Shown in pieces: positions 44,519-55,020 of a DNA stretch of 64,000 nucleotides. Every line of letters begins with the position of its first letter. The first letter of the stretch is position 1. Under the pieces are notes generated by a model. The model saw nothing but the letters and a program-made list of their open reading frames with translations. It was not told where the DNA came from and searched no databases. Source of the stretch: DATDIC01 sp963764525 (GTDB lineage: Bacteria > Pseudomonadota > Alphaproteobacteria > Acetobacterales > Acetobacteraceae). The stretch lies in the NCBI GenBank assembly GCA_963764525.1, contig CAVXTC010000014.1, positions 48,214 through 112,213 of the forward strand. The letters run 5' to 3'. The position numbers and the translations under genes were made by a program.

Positions 44519-46290
44519 CCGCACTCGCCGGAGTTTGGCCGGGAAGAACGCGCACATCGACAACAACGACAGCCCCGGCCTCAACAGCCGCGATCGCCTC
44601 GCTGAATATGCGATGCAGTGCGGCTGCGTCGCGCACCGGCCCGAATCCCTCGCAGCCCTGCGCCCGCGCGAGTTGGGCGATGTCGATGTCGGGATCGCTG
44701 ATGCGTTGGCCGATCCATTTGTTCTCAATAGGGCGGTTGCGCACGCGCGCCACGCGCTCCTGGTGCATCTCGTCGTTGTAGTAACTTTGGTTGTTGGCGA
44801 CGACGACCAGCAACGGGATGCGGTAGTGCGCCGCGGTCCACAGCGCGGTGCCGCCCATCAGGAAATCGCCGTCGCCGCAGATGGCGATCGGCAGGCGTCC
44901 GGTGCCGCGCAGCGCGAGCGCCGCACCCACGGCAATTCCCGGGCCGCTGCCAAGGCCGGCGCCGCCGTCACCGCCAAGGTAATCGAGCGGATGACGCAGC
45001 GGCCACGCCGCGCTGTCCCAGGACGACGGCAGGTGGAGCAGCGTAACCGCACGCTCGCCCGCGGTCTGGCGGAGCACCCGGCCCATATCGGCGAGCGAAA
45101 TCAGGCCGTCGGCGACCGTTTCCGCGGCAGTGGAAATCGGTGGCCGCGGCTCAGGGCTCGATTTACGCGTCGGCAGCATCCCGACCATCGCCCGTGCGAC
45201 TTCGTCCGGATCGGCGGCCAGCAGCAGATCGACCGCCGGCAATCCCTGATGATCCATGCTCCAGCCGTTGTGCAACTGGTGGTCGAGTGAGACCTGGATG
45301 ACGGTGGCGGATGGCGCAACCGTTCCGCAGGCGCTCTGCAAGGTTCCCGCAAGATCAACCCAGTCGAGACTGAGGATTGCGTCGGCCTCGGCAATAATAC
45401 GCGCGGCTTCGGGAGCAAGAAACACGCCGGGCACGCCGGCATGCAGCGGATGATCGGTCGGAAAAGCAGCGGCGACTTTCAGATCGGTGACGACCCGCGC
45501 ACGCAGTGCCTCGGCGAAGGCGACACGGATTGCCCAGGCGGCCTCATTGCGTGAGACGCGACCGATCAGCACAACCGGCCGCTTCGCCCGCGCCAGCAAC
45601 GCGACGGCCTGCGCCATTTGTTCGGCGGGCGCCGCCGAAGCGACCGCCGGGGTGAAGCGCGCTGCGTCGAGCGGCGGCAAGGGCTCGGTCAGTTCCGCCT
45701 CCTGCATGCCGGCGTCGAGGTTGACATAGACCGGGGCGCAAGGCGGCGTCTGCGCCAGCCAGGCCGCGCGAAACAGCGCCTCGCGCGCTGCTGCCGGGGA
45801 AGCCGGCTGGTCGTCCCATTTCACATAGGGACGAACGATGGCGCCCTGGTCGCGCGCGGTGTGGATCCAGTCGATCCAGGGCCGCCGGCGGGCCGCATCG
45901 ACGGGGCCCGTCGCGCCGAGAATCAGCACCGGAGCGCGGTCGCACCACGCATTGAACACCGCCATGGTGGCGTGAAACAGCCCGACATTCGAATGCAGCG
46001 CAACCGCCATCGCGCGGCCGGTGACCTTGGCCCAGCCGTGGGCCAGGGCCACCGCGTGCTCCTCATGCAGGCAGAGCAGCATCTGGGGGCGCTGATTGCC
46101 GAGATGATTGACCAGGCTGTCGTGCAGACCGCGGTAGCTGGCGCCGGGAGTCAGCGCGATATACGGTACGCTCGAGAGCACGCAGCGTCTCGGCCACCGC
46201 GTCGCTGCCGAACATCGCGTTGCCGGGGATGCCGCTGACCGGGCGCTCGAACGAGGCCAGCTCGGCCGGTGCATGCAACGGGTCGGACAT
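44496..46290 (-). CDS. Thiamine-diphosphate-dependent enzyme (acetolactate-synthase-like), one frameshift
   Basis: About 595 residues. The N-terminal Pyr domain has IALTPGASYRGLHDSLVNHL and a catalytic Glu in LCLHEEHAVALAHGWAKVTG. The middle domain has AKRPVVLIGRVSRNEAAWAI. The ThDP motif is ICGDGDFLMGGTALWTAAHY followed by VVVANNQSYYN, the GDG...NN pair. It resembles benzoylformate decarboxylase/ALS-type enzymes without a clear substrate. The ATG at 46290 gives SDPLHAPAELASFERPVSGI; one extra base near 46165 shifts the frame after ETLRALE. leuS is divergent from it. Confidence 0.83.
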
Positions 46291-46389
46291 GAACGCGCTC
46301 CTCTCTGTCCCGCCGGTCTGTTCCGCCGGTCAGTTCCGCCGGCCACTGATGGCTTGCACACCGCCGGCCTCGGCCCGATACAGGCCACC

Positions 46390-49015
46390 ATGAACGAGAC
46401 TGTGGGCAGAATCCCCCCCGCGCTACGACTTCCGGGCCGCCGAGCCGCGCTGGCAGGCCGCCTGGGCGGCGCGCGGCTGCTTCCGCGTCGGACTGACGTG
46501 CCGGCCGACAGCAAGCCGAAATACTACGTGCTTGAGATGTTCCCCTACCCCTCCGGCAAGATCCACATGGGGCACGTGCGCAACTACACGCTGGGGGACG
46601 TGGTGGCGCGCTACAAGCGGGCGCGTGGCTTCTCCGTGCTGCACCCGATGGGTTGGGACGCGTTCGGCCTTCCGGCCGAGAACGCCGCCCGCGAGCGCGG
46701 CATTCATCCGGCGAAATGGACCTGGGACAACATCGCGGCGATGCGCGCCGAACTCCAGCGCATGGGCTTGTCGATCGACTGGCAGCGCGAAATCGCCACC
46801 TGTGACCCCGGCTATTACGGCCACGAGCAGAAGCTGTTCCTCGATTTCCTCCGCGCCGGCCTCGCGGAGCGCCGCGAAAGCTGGGTCAACTGGGACCCGG
46901 TCGATGGCACCGTGCTGGCCAATGAGCAGGTGATTGATGGCCGCGGCTGGCGCTCCGGCGCGCTGATCGAAAAGAAGCGGCTCAGCCAGTGGTTCCTGCG
47001 CATCACCCAGTACGCGCCGGAGCTGCTTGACGGCGTTGGATGGGCTCGAACGTTGGCCCGAGCGGGTGCGGCTGATGCAGCAGCGATGGATCGGCCGCAG
47101 CGAGGGCGCCAGGTTGCGCTTCCCGCTGGCGCAGCCGGAAGCCGGGATTGCCGATGTCGAGGTGTACACGACCCGGCCGGACACGCTCTATGGCATGTCC
47201 TTCCTCGCGCTGGCACCGGACCATCCGCTCGCTGCGGCGGTTGCCGCGCGCGATCCGAACGCCGCCGCGTTCATCGCCGAGTGCCGCCGCATGGGCACCA
47301 GCGAAGCGGTAATCGAGGCCGCCGAGAAACGGGGCTACGATACCGGCCTGATCGTGCGTCACCCGTTCCTGGACGCCAGCTTCCCGGTCTGGATCGCCAA
47401 TTTCGTGCTGATGGAATACGGCACCGGTGCCATCTTCGGCTGCCCGGCGCATGACCAGCGCGACCTCGAATTTGCCCGCAAATACGGGCTGTGCGTCCTG
47501 CCGGTGGTGCTGCCGCCGGGCGCAGACGCCGCCAGCTTCACGATCGGCGATGAACGCCTATGTTGGACCGGGCACGATCTTCAACTCCAGCTTCATGGAC
47601 GGGCTCGAGGTGGAACGCCGCCAAGCGAGCAGTGGTCGCCGAACTGGAACGGCGCGGCATCGGCGCCGGCGAGGTGAACTGGCGTCTTCGCGACTGGGGC
47701 GTGTCGCGTCAACGCTACTGGGGGTGCCCGATCCCGGTGATCCATTGCCCCGCCTGCGGCGTGGTGCCGGTGCCGGATGATCAGTTGCCTTTGAAACTTC
47801 CGGACGACGTCAGCTTCGATCGGCCAGGCAACCCGCTCGACCTCCACCCGACCTGGAAACACGTCCCCTGCCCGGTCTGCGGCGCGCCGGCGTGGCGGGA
47901 AACCGACACGTTCGACGTCTTCGTCGATAGCTCGTGGTATTTTGCTGCGCTTCTGCAGCCCGCACGCAACCGAACCGGTGGACCGCAAAGCGATCGATCA
48001 CTGGATGCCGGTCGATCAGTATATCGGCGGCATCGAGCACGCCATTCTGCATCTGCTGTATTCGCGCTTCTTCACCCGCGCGATGCGCGACACCGGGCAT
48101 CTGGGGATCGACGAGCCGTTCACCGGCCTGTTCACCCAGGGCATGGTGACGCATGAAAGCTACCGCACGGCGCCCGGGGCCAACGGACACTGGCTCTACC
48201 CCGATGAAGTGACCAAACGCCCTGACGGCACCGCCGTGCATCGCGATACCGGTGAACCCGTCGCCGTCGGACGCGTGCAGGCAATGAGCAAATCCAAGCG
48301 AAATACGATTGATCCGGGCGCTATCATCGACCGCTACGGCGCCGACACCGCACGCTGGTTCATCCTGTCGGACAATCCGCCCGAGCGCGACATGGAATGG
48401 ACCGAAGCCGGCGTGGCCGGCGCTTTCCGCTTCACCCAGCGTATCTTCCGCCTGACGGAGGCGCTGGACGGCACAACGCACGCGGGCCGATGCCGGACAG
48501 CTTCGGCCCGGCCGCCCGCGCGCTGCGCCGCGTCACCCACCGCAGCATCGCCGCGGTCACCGAGGCACTGGAAAGCTTTCGCTTTCAACGTCGCGGTCGC
48601 GCGCCTGTACGAACTCGCCAACGCAATCGCAGAAGCCGAGCGTACCGGCGACGATGCAGGGCTGGCCTGGGCGCGGTTCGAGGCCGTGGAAACGCTCGCC
48701 CGCCTGGTCAGCCCGATGATGCCGCATCTGGCCGAGGAGATGCATGCGCGGCTCGATCCCACCGCCGGCCTAATGGCGGAGCTGCCCTGGCCCGCCGCCG
48801 ACCCTGCCTTGCTCGCCGCCGATTCGGTGACGATCGCGGTACAGGTGATGGGCAAGCTGCGCGGCACGATCGAGGTGCCGCCCGACTCGCCGGCCGATGC
48901 GGTGCTGCAAGCGGCGGCGGCTGAACCCAATGTGGCCCGCGCGATAGAGGGCAAGCGGGTGGTCAAGCGCGTCCACGTGCCGAACCGGATCGTCAACTTC
49001 GTGGTGGCCGGATGA
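46390..49015 (+). CDS. leuS: Leucyl-tRNA synthetase, about eight indels
   Basis: Charges tRNA-Leu. The HIGH region is MFPYPSGKIHMGHVRNYTLG and the KMSKS motif is AMSKSKRNTIDPGAIIDRYG. The editing-domain sequence (PDTLYGMSFLALAPDHPLAA) and anticodon-domain sequence (LVSPMMPHLAEEMHARLDPT) are well kept. The frame is broken at about 46413-46419 (a run of seven C), 46493, 47033, 47552, 47608, 47942, 48487 and 48581. Each break corrects with one base and the pieces join into a normal 870-residue protein, for example RYDFRAAEPRWQAAWAARGC near the start. Start ATG 46390. Followed by lptE (4-bp overlap) and holA, the usual alphaproteobacterial order. Confidence 0.93.
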
Positions 49016-49533
49016 AACTGACCCGCCGTACCTTGCTGGGGGCCGCCCTTCCCTTGGCCGGCTGCGGCTTTCAGCCGGTCTTTATGCCGAGCGCCGGGGG
49101 CGAGACCGGGGTCGCCGAACGCGAGCTGGCGACCATCTATGTCAACCTGATCCCGGACCGCCCGGGCCAACTCCTGCGGCAGGCCTTGCAGCAGCGCCTG
49201 GAAGGCGCCGGCGGCAGCTCATCCCCGATCTATACGCTGACCGTGAACTACTGGATCACCGGCGAGGGCATCGGCATTCAACCCGACAATTCGACCACCC
49301 GCATCAGACTGTTCGGCAATGCCAATTGGGTGCTTCTCGGCCGTGACCCCGCACAGACCCACGTGACCGACGGTTATTCGCGCGCCCAGGATGCCGTCAA
49401 CGTCATCGACGAGCAGTTTTTCAGCGCCGATCTGCAGACCGACGTGGCGTACCATTATCTCGCGAAAGCAGTGGCCGATCAGATCACCAACCGGCTGGCG
49501 ATCTTCTTCCGCAACAAAGCCCGCACCGGATGA
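49012..49533 (+). CDS. lptE: LPS-assembly lipoprotein
   Basis: Outer-membrane lipoprotein plug of the LptD translocon. The 173-residue product has a lipobox LPLAGCGFQPVF (Cys at about 18) after a Arg-rich start MKLTRRTLLG, and the LptE-like DGYSRAQDAVNVIDEQFFSA and KAVADQITNRLAIFF helix. Alphaproteobacterial LptE proteins are poorly conserved; the call rests on the lipobox, size and the leuS-lptE-holA order. ATG overlaps the leuS stop. Confidence 0.85.
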   Translation: MKLTRRTLLGAALPLAGCGFQPVFMPSAGGETGVAERELATIYVNLIPDRPGQLLRQALQQRLEGAGGSSSPIYTLTVNYWITGEGIGIQPDNSTTRIRLFGNANWVLLGRDPAQTHVTDGYSRAQDAVNVIDEQFFSADLQTDVAYHYLAKAVADQITNRLAIFFRNKARTG

Positions 49534-49558
49534 TCCCGCCCGGGGCGGCTGCCGATCC

Positions 49559-50575
49559 ATGAAGCTCGATCCCCGGCGCGTCCCGGCCTTCCTGCGCGAC
49601 CCCGGCACCTGCCGCGTCGTGCTGCTGCATGGCGACGATTCCGGCCTGATCCGCGATCGCGCCGAAGCACTTGTGCGGGTGGTGGCCGGCACGCTCGATG
49701 ACCCGTTCCGCGTGGTCGAGCTGGCGCGTGACGAACTGGCCCGGCTGCCGGAAGAAGCCGCATCGCTGTCGCTGACCGGCGGCCGGCGCGTGGTGCGCGT
49801 GCGCGAGGCCGGCGAGGCGGCGCTGGCCCCGGTGCAGACCATACTGAAAAGCGCCGCGCCGGCGCTTGTTATCCTGGAGGCCAGCAGCCTCGTCAGCCGA
49901 TCCCGGCTCCGCGCCGCTGTGGAAGCAGCGCCGGATGCCGCGGCGATCGGCTGCTATCCGGAAGAAGGCCACGCGTTGGAGACGACCATCCGGACCACGC
50001 TGACGGCCGCCGGGGTGACCGCGGAGCCGGAGGCGCTGGCCTGGCTGACCGGTCAGCTCGGCGCCGACCGTGGGTCCACCCGCCAGGAGGTGGAGAAGCT
50101 CGCGCTCTACGCCGGACCCGGCGGGCGGGTGGATCTGGAGGCGGCGGCGGCCTCGGTGGGCGATCTTGCCGGACTGTCGATGGACGATGCGCTGTTTGCG
50201 GCAACGATCGGCGACGTGGCGCTGGCTGACCGGGCCTTGGAACTGGCGATCGCCGAGGGCTCCAGCGCGGTCGGGGTGATCCGGGCGGCGCTGATGCATT
50301 TGCAGCGACTGCACCGGGCGCGGCTGGCGATGGATGGCGGGATCAGCGCGGCCGAGGCGGCCAAGGCGGCCCGCCCGCCGGTGTTCTTTCGTCGGGTCGG
50401 CGCCTTCGCCCGCGCGCTCGGGCTGTGGCCGGCGGCAGCGCTGATGTCGGCAATGGCGGGGATGGCGGAGGCCGAACGGGGATGCAAGCGGACCGGCGCG
50501 CCAGATGGGGTGATCTGCCGCAACGCCGTGCTGGCACTGGCCCGGCGAGCGCGGGTGGCGGGGCAACGACGCTGA
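49559..50575 (+). CDS. holA: DNA polymerase III delta subunit
   Basis: Clamp-loader wrench that opens the beta ring. The 338-residue product starts LDPRRVPAFLRDPGTCRVVLLHGDD, the usual delta N terminus, and has ALVILEASSLVSRSRLRAAV and, in domain II-III, LGADRGSTRQEVEKLALYAG, the delta signature, with AVGVIRAALMHLQRLHRARL near the end. Delta lacks a P-loop, as seen here. Start ATG 49559 lies 25 bp after lptE. The order leuS-lptE-holA is typical. Confidence 0.9.
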   Translation: MKLDPRRVPAFLRDPGTCRVVLLHGDDSGLIRDRAEALVRVVAGTLDDPFRVVELARDELARLPEEAASLSLTGGRRVVRVREAGEAALAPVQTILKSAAPALVILEASSLVSRSRLRAAVEAAPDAAAIGCYPEEGHALETTIRTTLTAAGVTAEPEALAWLTGQLGADRGSTRQEVEKLALYAGPGGRVDLEAAAASVGDLAGLSMDDALFAATIGDVALADRALELAIAEGSSAVGVIRAALMHLQRLHRARLAMDGGISAAEAAKAARPPVFFRRVGAFARALGLWPAAALMSAMAGMAEAERGCKRTGAPDGVICRNAVLALARRARVAGQRR

Positions 50576-50674
50576 GGGCGGGAGATCGCACGGGGCTCCC
50601 CCCTCGTGGCGCCATCCGCCCCCGGCCGGCCATTTTTCCTTGATCAAGTTGCTTCAATCTCATAACTCAAAGCC

Positions 50675-51031
50675 GTGACGGAGCGACGCGACCCTACCCT
50701 CGATGTGCTTCTCGACCTCGACGGGCAGATTCTCGTGGTGGACCCGGACGGCGGTCATTGGGTCCGGTTCGTCGTCACACGGGTGCCCGTGTCGCCGGAG
50801 AAGCCGCACGGCATCGACTATTCGCTGACGATGCACGGACCGGATGGCGAGCGGCTGGTCGGCTTCGACAACGCCCATCCGGTGGCGCGGCAGAAGCGCG
50901 GCGAGCCGCAGGACCATCGCCATCGGCTGCGGACGATCCGGCCGTATCAGTACCAGGACGCGGCGACCTTGCTTGCCGATTTCTGGGAGACAGTGGACGC
51001 GATGTTGGGCGAGAGAGGAGTGATCCCATGA
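50675..51031 (+). CDS. TumE-family (DUF6516) toxin-like protein
   Basis: A 118-residue protein beginning MTERRDPTLDVLLDLDGQILVVDPDGGHWVRF-type sequence, then GIDYSLTMHGPDGERLVGFD and RQKRGEPQDHRHRLRTIRPY with a C-terminal ADFWETVDAML. This is the DUF6516/TumE pattern, found paired with an HTH protein and proposed as a toxin. GTG start at 50675. Its stop overlaps the HTH gene's ATG (ATGA). Toxicity is not shown; relatives are listed as toxin-antitoxin members by context. Confidence 0.72.
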   Translation: MTERRDPTLDVLLDLDGQILVVDPDGGHWVRFVVTRVPVSPEKPHGIDYSLTMHGPDGERLVGFDNAHPVARQKRGEPQDHRHRLRTIRPYQYQDAATLLADFWETVDAMLGERGVIP

Positions 51032-51405
51032 CGACCCTGAAAGTGGGCATTGCCAGCTACGAGGACATGAAGGCCCGTACCATGGCGGTGGCGCGCGGGG
51101 AGCAGCGCATCACGCCGGACGAACCGAAGGTGTGGTTCACCTCGACGGAGTCCTTCGCCAAGGTGCTCTCGGCCGGCAACCGGGACCTGCTGCGGGTGAT
51201 CGTGGAGCAGGCGCCCGGCTCGCTCGACGAACTGGCGCGGATCACTGGCAAGGCGAAGTCGAACCTGTCGCGCACCTTGAAGACGATGGCGGGCTACGGC
51301 CTGGTCCGCCTGGAACGCGGCGACCGCGGCCGGATCACGCCGAAGGTCACGCATGACCGGGTGGAACTCGACCTGCCGCTCACCTGGTCGCGCAAGGTGA
51401 GCTGA
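51028..51405 (+). CDS. Winged-helix DNA-binding partner of TumE (HVO_A0114-like)
   Basis: A 125-residue protein. An N-terminal tail (KVGIASYEDMKARTMAVARG) is followed by a MarR-like winged helix, ELARITGKAKSNLSRTLKTM and the wing YGLVRLERGDRGRITPKVTH. Overlaps the toxin-like gene by 4 bp, so the pair is one operon. Likely the antitoxin and auto-repressor. Confidence 0.75.
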   Translation: MTTLKVGIASYEDMKARTMAVARGEQRITPDEPKVWFTSTESFAKVLSAGNRDLLRVIVEQAPGSLDELARITGKAKSNLSRTLKTMAGYGLVRLERGDRGRITPKVTHDRVELDLPLTWSRKVS

Positions 51406-51514
51406 GTCCGCGCCACTGCTGCGGCCACGGCCTTGACCGCCCTCAGCCAGCCCGGCAAGTGGCCCGCAAGCGATCAAGGTTCCAGAGCTGGGTATTCACG
51501 GTCGGGGTATTCGC

Positions 51515-53966
51515 GTGCTTTCCATCATTCTCTACGGACGCAACGACAGTTACGGCTATAACCTGCACAAACGGGCGGCGCTCAGTCTCAATTGCATGGC
51601 GGAGCTACTGACCGGCGGCGACGACGAGATCCTATTCGTCGATTACAACACCCCCGACGACCACCCCAGCTTTCCGGAGGCGATCCGCGACACACTGACC
51701 GCCGCGGCCCGCCAGCGGCTGCGCATTTTCCGTGTGCGGCCGGCACAACACGCGCTGTTCCGCGGCCGCACCCATCTGCCAACGCTGGAGCCGCACGCCC
51801 GCAACGTCGCGCTGCGGCGGTCGAACCCGGCCAATCGATGGGTGCTGTCCACCAACACCGACATGATCTTCGTCCCGCGCGGCGAGCGATCGCTGACCGA
51901 GATCGCCGCCAGCCGGACCAGCGGTTTCTACCACCTGCCACGCTTCGAGTTGCCGGAGACACTGTGGGAAGAGCTCGACCGCATGGACCCGGCCGGTGCC
52001 ATCGCCGCGGTCGGCCGTTGGGGATGGGACCTGCACCTGAACGAGATCGTCTATGGTTTCCCGTCCATCCTTTACGACGCGCCCGGCGATTTCCAGCTCA
52101 TGGCGCGCGCCGACCTGTTCCGCATCCACGGCTTCGACGAGCGCATGATGCTCGGCTGGCACGTCGATTCCAATATCGCCCGGCGGCTGGGTCTGCTGCA
52201 TGGGGCGCCCGGCACGCTGGTCGATGAGCTGTTCGGCTACCATTGCGATCACACAAGGCAGGTCACGCTGCTGCACCGACCGGACAGGGTGGAAAACGAC
52301 ATCGGCCGATTCGTCGATGACGTCACCACCGCCGCGGTGCCGGAGCAGGCGGATGAATGGGGCTTTGCCGAAACCGCGATCGAGGAGATCAGGCTGCCCG
52401 CGGGTCCGAGCCGTTACCAACAGTCGCTGCACGCGGCGATCGGCGAGGCCATGCCGGAGCTTTCGTCCCTGGGGTATCTTTCGGCGAATTACGATCGGGT
52501 CGGCTACGATTCGCGCCATGTGATCCCCTTCCTGGTCGATGCGCTGTCGAGCTATCGGCGGGACATCAGCCTCGGCTGGATCGGGGCCTCGCCGGATCTG
52601 CTGCGGCGCTTCGCTCTCGCTTGGCGGGAGCTGGGCTTTGTCGGACCCATTCTGGTGCCTGGCGAGGCCGCCCCAATTGCCCGAATCCTGCGTGCCGGCG
52701 GACTGGGCCGCCATCAGCGCGCAGGCCGATGCCCTGGTGGTGGATTTTGGCCCGAGTCCGTTGGCCGAGAGCGCCGACCCGTCCCAGGCGCCGTCCATCC
52801 GCGTGCTGCGGGACGTCGCTCAGGGATTTCGCCGGATGGTCATGGCGGAACGTGAGCGTCTGTCGGGCGGCGCCACCGCGCCGCGCCGCTTCATCGCGGT
52901 GAACGCGGTGCATGGCCGGTTCGAGTCAATGGTGCGCTCGCATCTGTCAGCCGCGACTTCACCGATCGCGACCCGTCTGCGGCAGGGCCATGTACGGCCC
53001 GATCCGGATGGGCCGATCGACCTGTTGCCGCTGCTGTCTGTCGGTGGGGCCGGCCGCCGCGACGGCGTTGCGCTGCACATCCGGCTGGGCGCCCGCGGCC
53101 ATGCCTTCTACGGCCCATACAACGATCTGATGCCAGGACGCTATCGGCTGCGCCTGGTTTTCGACCCCGTTACCCCCGGCAACGCAGCAACCGAAGTGAT
53201 GTCGGTCGAAGTGATCTCCGGTGCAGTTCATCTCGCGCACCAGCCGATCACCGGAGCCGCGCTTGCCGCCGGCGAGGTCGTCATCGGGTTCGAGGTGTCC
53301 CCGGAATTGGCGTTCTACGCCATGAGCCTGCGGCTGGAGGTGCGGCTGTCCACCACCGGGCTGGCGGCGGCGCGTCTAACGGCGGCCTCGCTCGAACGCC
53401 TGTCGGCGACCGCATCACCGGATCCCGAGCCGTTCGACTGGCTGCGGCTCATGGTCATCGGTCCGGCGGGTCTGCCGCTGGCGCCAATGTCCCGCTGGCG
53501 GGCTCTGTTGCGCCCGCAGCAAGGGCGGCTCGGCGGCCGGGCACTGCGCGAACCGGTCGGGGTCGTGGCCCGGCGGAGTCCCGGGAACGTCCTTGTCGGC
53601 CCGTACTGCCAACTACCCCCCGGCCGCTATGCGCTGGAGGTCGATCTGGCGCCGTTTGGCCCCGCCCTCCCGGGCAACGCCATCGCGGACGAGCAGATCA
53701 TGCTGGAGGTCCATGGCTCGGATGGCAGCCTGCTGGCGCGTCAGCCGGTGCCGACGCGCCGGCTGGATGGCACCCGGGAGCGGCTGGAATTCACCCTTCC
53801 CGACCGGCAGGGGGGCGCCGAGGGGATGCCGATCACGGTCGAGTTCCGGGTCCGCACGACCGGCCGCGTGCAATTCGTGGTCAGCGGTGTGCGCACCAAA
53901 GCGCTTCAGCTTCTGCCGATCGAGGCTCCGGCCCGCGTGGCGTTGCAGCCGGAGCTTGCGGGCTGA
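51515..53966 (+). CDS. Large glycosyltransferase-like protein with tandem C-terminal sandwich domains, one frameshift
   Basis: About 815 residues. The N-terminal half resembles a GT2-type transferase (SIILYGRNDSYGYNLHKRAA, FVDYNTPDDHPSFPEAIRD, WVLSTNTDMIFVPRGERSLT, where DMD-like TNTDM is the likely metal motif). An extra base near 52705 shifts the frame after ARILRAGG. The C-terminal half has two similar modules, FYGPYNDLMPGRYRLRLVFD near 53108 and LVGPYCQLPPGRYALEVDLA near 53595, both followed by PGNA and a beta-rich stretch. These look like carbohydrate-binding beta-sandwiches. GTG start at 51515. Heads a nucleotide-sugar cluster. Exact sugar unknown. Confidence 0.65.
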
Positions 53967-54017
53967 CGGCAAACCGGCATAAACGCCCGCATCATCGGTA
54001 CTGGGAGAGAATCCGGC

Positions 54018-55001
54018 ATGCTGAGCGCGCTGGTCTGCGGCGCTGGGGGTTTCATCGGAAGCCACCTGGTGAAGCGGCTGAAGGCCGAGGGGTTCTGGGT
54101 CCGTGGCATCGACCTGAAATTCCCCGACTTCGCCACCACCGCGACGGACGATTTCGTAATCGGCGACCTGCGCGATCCCCACTTCTGCAGCGCCATCGTG
54201 GATCGGCGCTTCAATGAGGTCTATCAGCTTGCTGCCGACATGGGCGGCGCCGGCTTCATCTTCACCGGCGAGCATGACGCGGACATCATGCACAACTCGG
54301 CCACCATCAATCTGAACATGCTGGAGGGGTGCCGGCGGCGAGCGATTCCGCGCGTGTTCTACTCATCGTCCGCCTGCATCTACCCCGCCTACAACCAGGA
54401 AGATCCGGACAACCCGAACTGCGCCGAAGCCTCCGCCTACCCGGCCGCGCCGGACAGCGAGTACGGCTGGGAGAAACTGTTTAGCGAACGGCTGTATCTC
54501 AGTTACCAGCGCAACCACGGTATCGAGGTGCGCATCGCCCGGTTCCATAACATCTTCGGCCCCGAGGGCACCTGGCAAGGTGGGCGGGAGAAGGCGCCGG
54601 CGGCGCTCTGCCGCAAGATCGCCGCCGCCCCGCCCGGCGGCGAGATCGAAATCTGGGGCGACGGCAGCCAGACGCGTTCATTCCTGTATATCGACGAATG
54701 CGTCGAAGGCTCGTTGCGACTGATGCGCTCCGGTTTCACCGGCCCGGTGAATATCGGCTCGGAGGAAATGGTCACGATCAACGGGCTGGCGCGGATGGTA
54801 ATGGGTGTGGCGGGAAAGCCGGTGGCGGTCCGCAACGTACCAGGCCCTACCGGAGTGCGAGGGCGCAATTCCGATAATCGCATGATCCGCGACAGACTAG
54901 GCTGGGCGCCGTCGCAGAAGCTGGAGACCGGGCTGGCCGCAACCTATCGATGGATCGACCAGCAGATGCATCGCAATGACCACACGCGCCGGGCGGCCTG
55001 A
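54018..55001 (+). CDS. NAD-dependent sugar epimerase, GDP-mannose 3,5-epimerase-like
   Basis: A 327-residue extended SDR. The Rossmann motif is ALVCGAGGFIGSHLVKRLKA, followed by VYQLAADMGGAGFIFTGEHD, which resembles GDP-mannose-3,5-epimerase, FYSSSACIYPAYNQ and the catalytic Tyr-Lys in SEYGWEKLFSERLYLSYQRN. RTRSFLYIDECVEGSLRLM-type sequence (QTRSFLYID) follows. Probably supplies an unusual sugar for an extracellular polysaccharide. The neighbouring dehydrogenase and glycosyltransferase support this. Confidence 0.85.
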   Translation: MLSALVCGAGGFIGSHLVKRLKAEGFWVRGIDLKFPDFATTATDDFVIGDLRDPHFCSAIVDRRFNEVYQLAADMGGAGFIFTGEHDADIMHNSATINLNMLEGCRRRAIPRVFYSSSACIYPAYNQEDPDNPNCAEASAYPAAPDSEYGWEKLFSERLYLSYQRNHGIEVRIARFHNIFGPEGTWQGGREKAPAALCRKIAAAPPGGEIEIWGDGSQTRSFLYIDECVEGSLRLMRSGFTGPVNIGSEEMVTINGLARMVMGVAGKPVAVRNVPGPTGVRGRNSDNRMIRDRLGWAPSQKLETGLAATYRWIDQQMHRNDHTRRAA

Positions 55002-55020
55002 CAGCGGCGGCCGGGACAAG

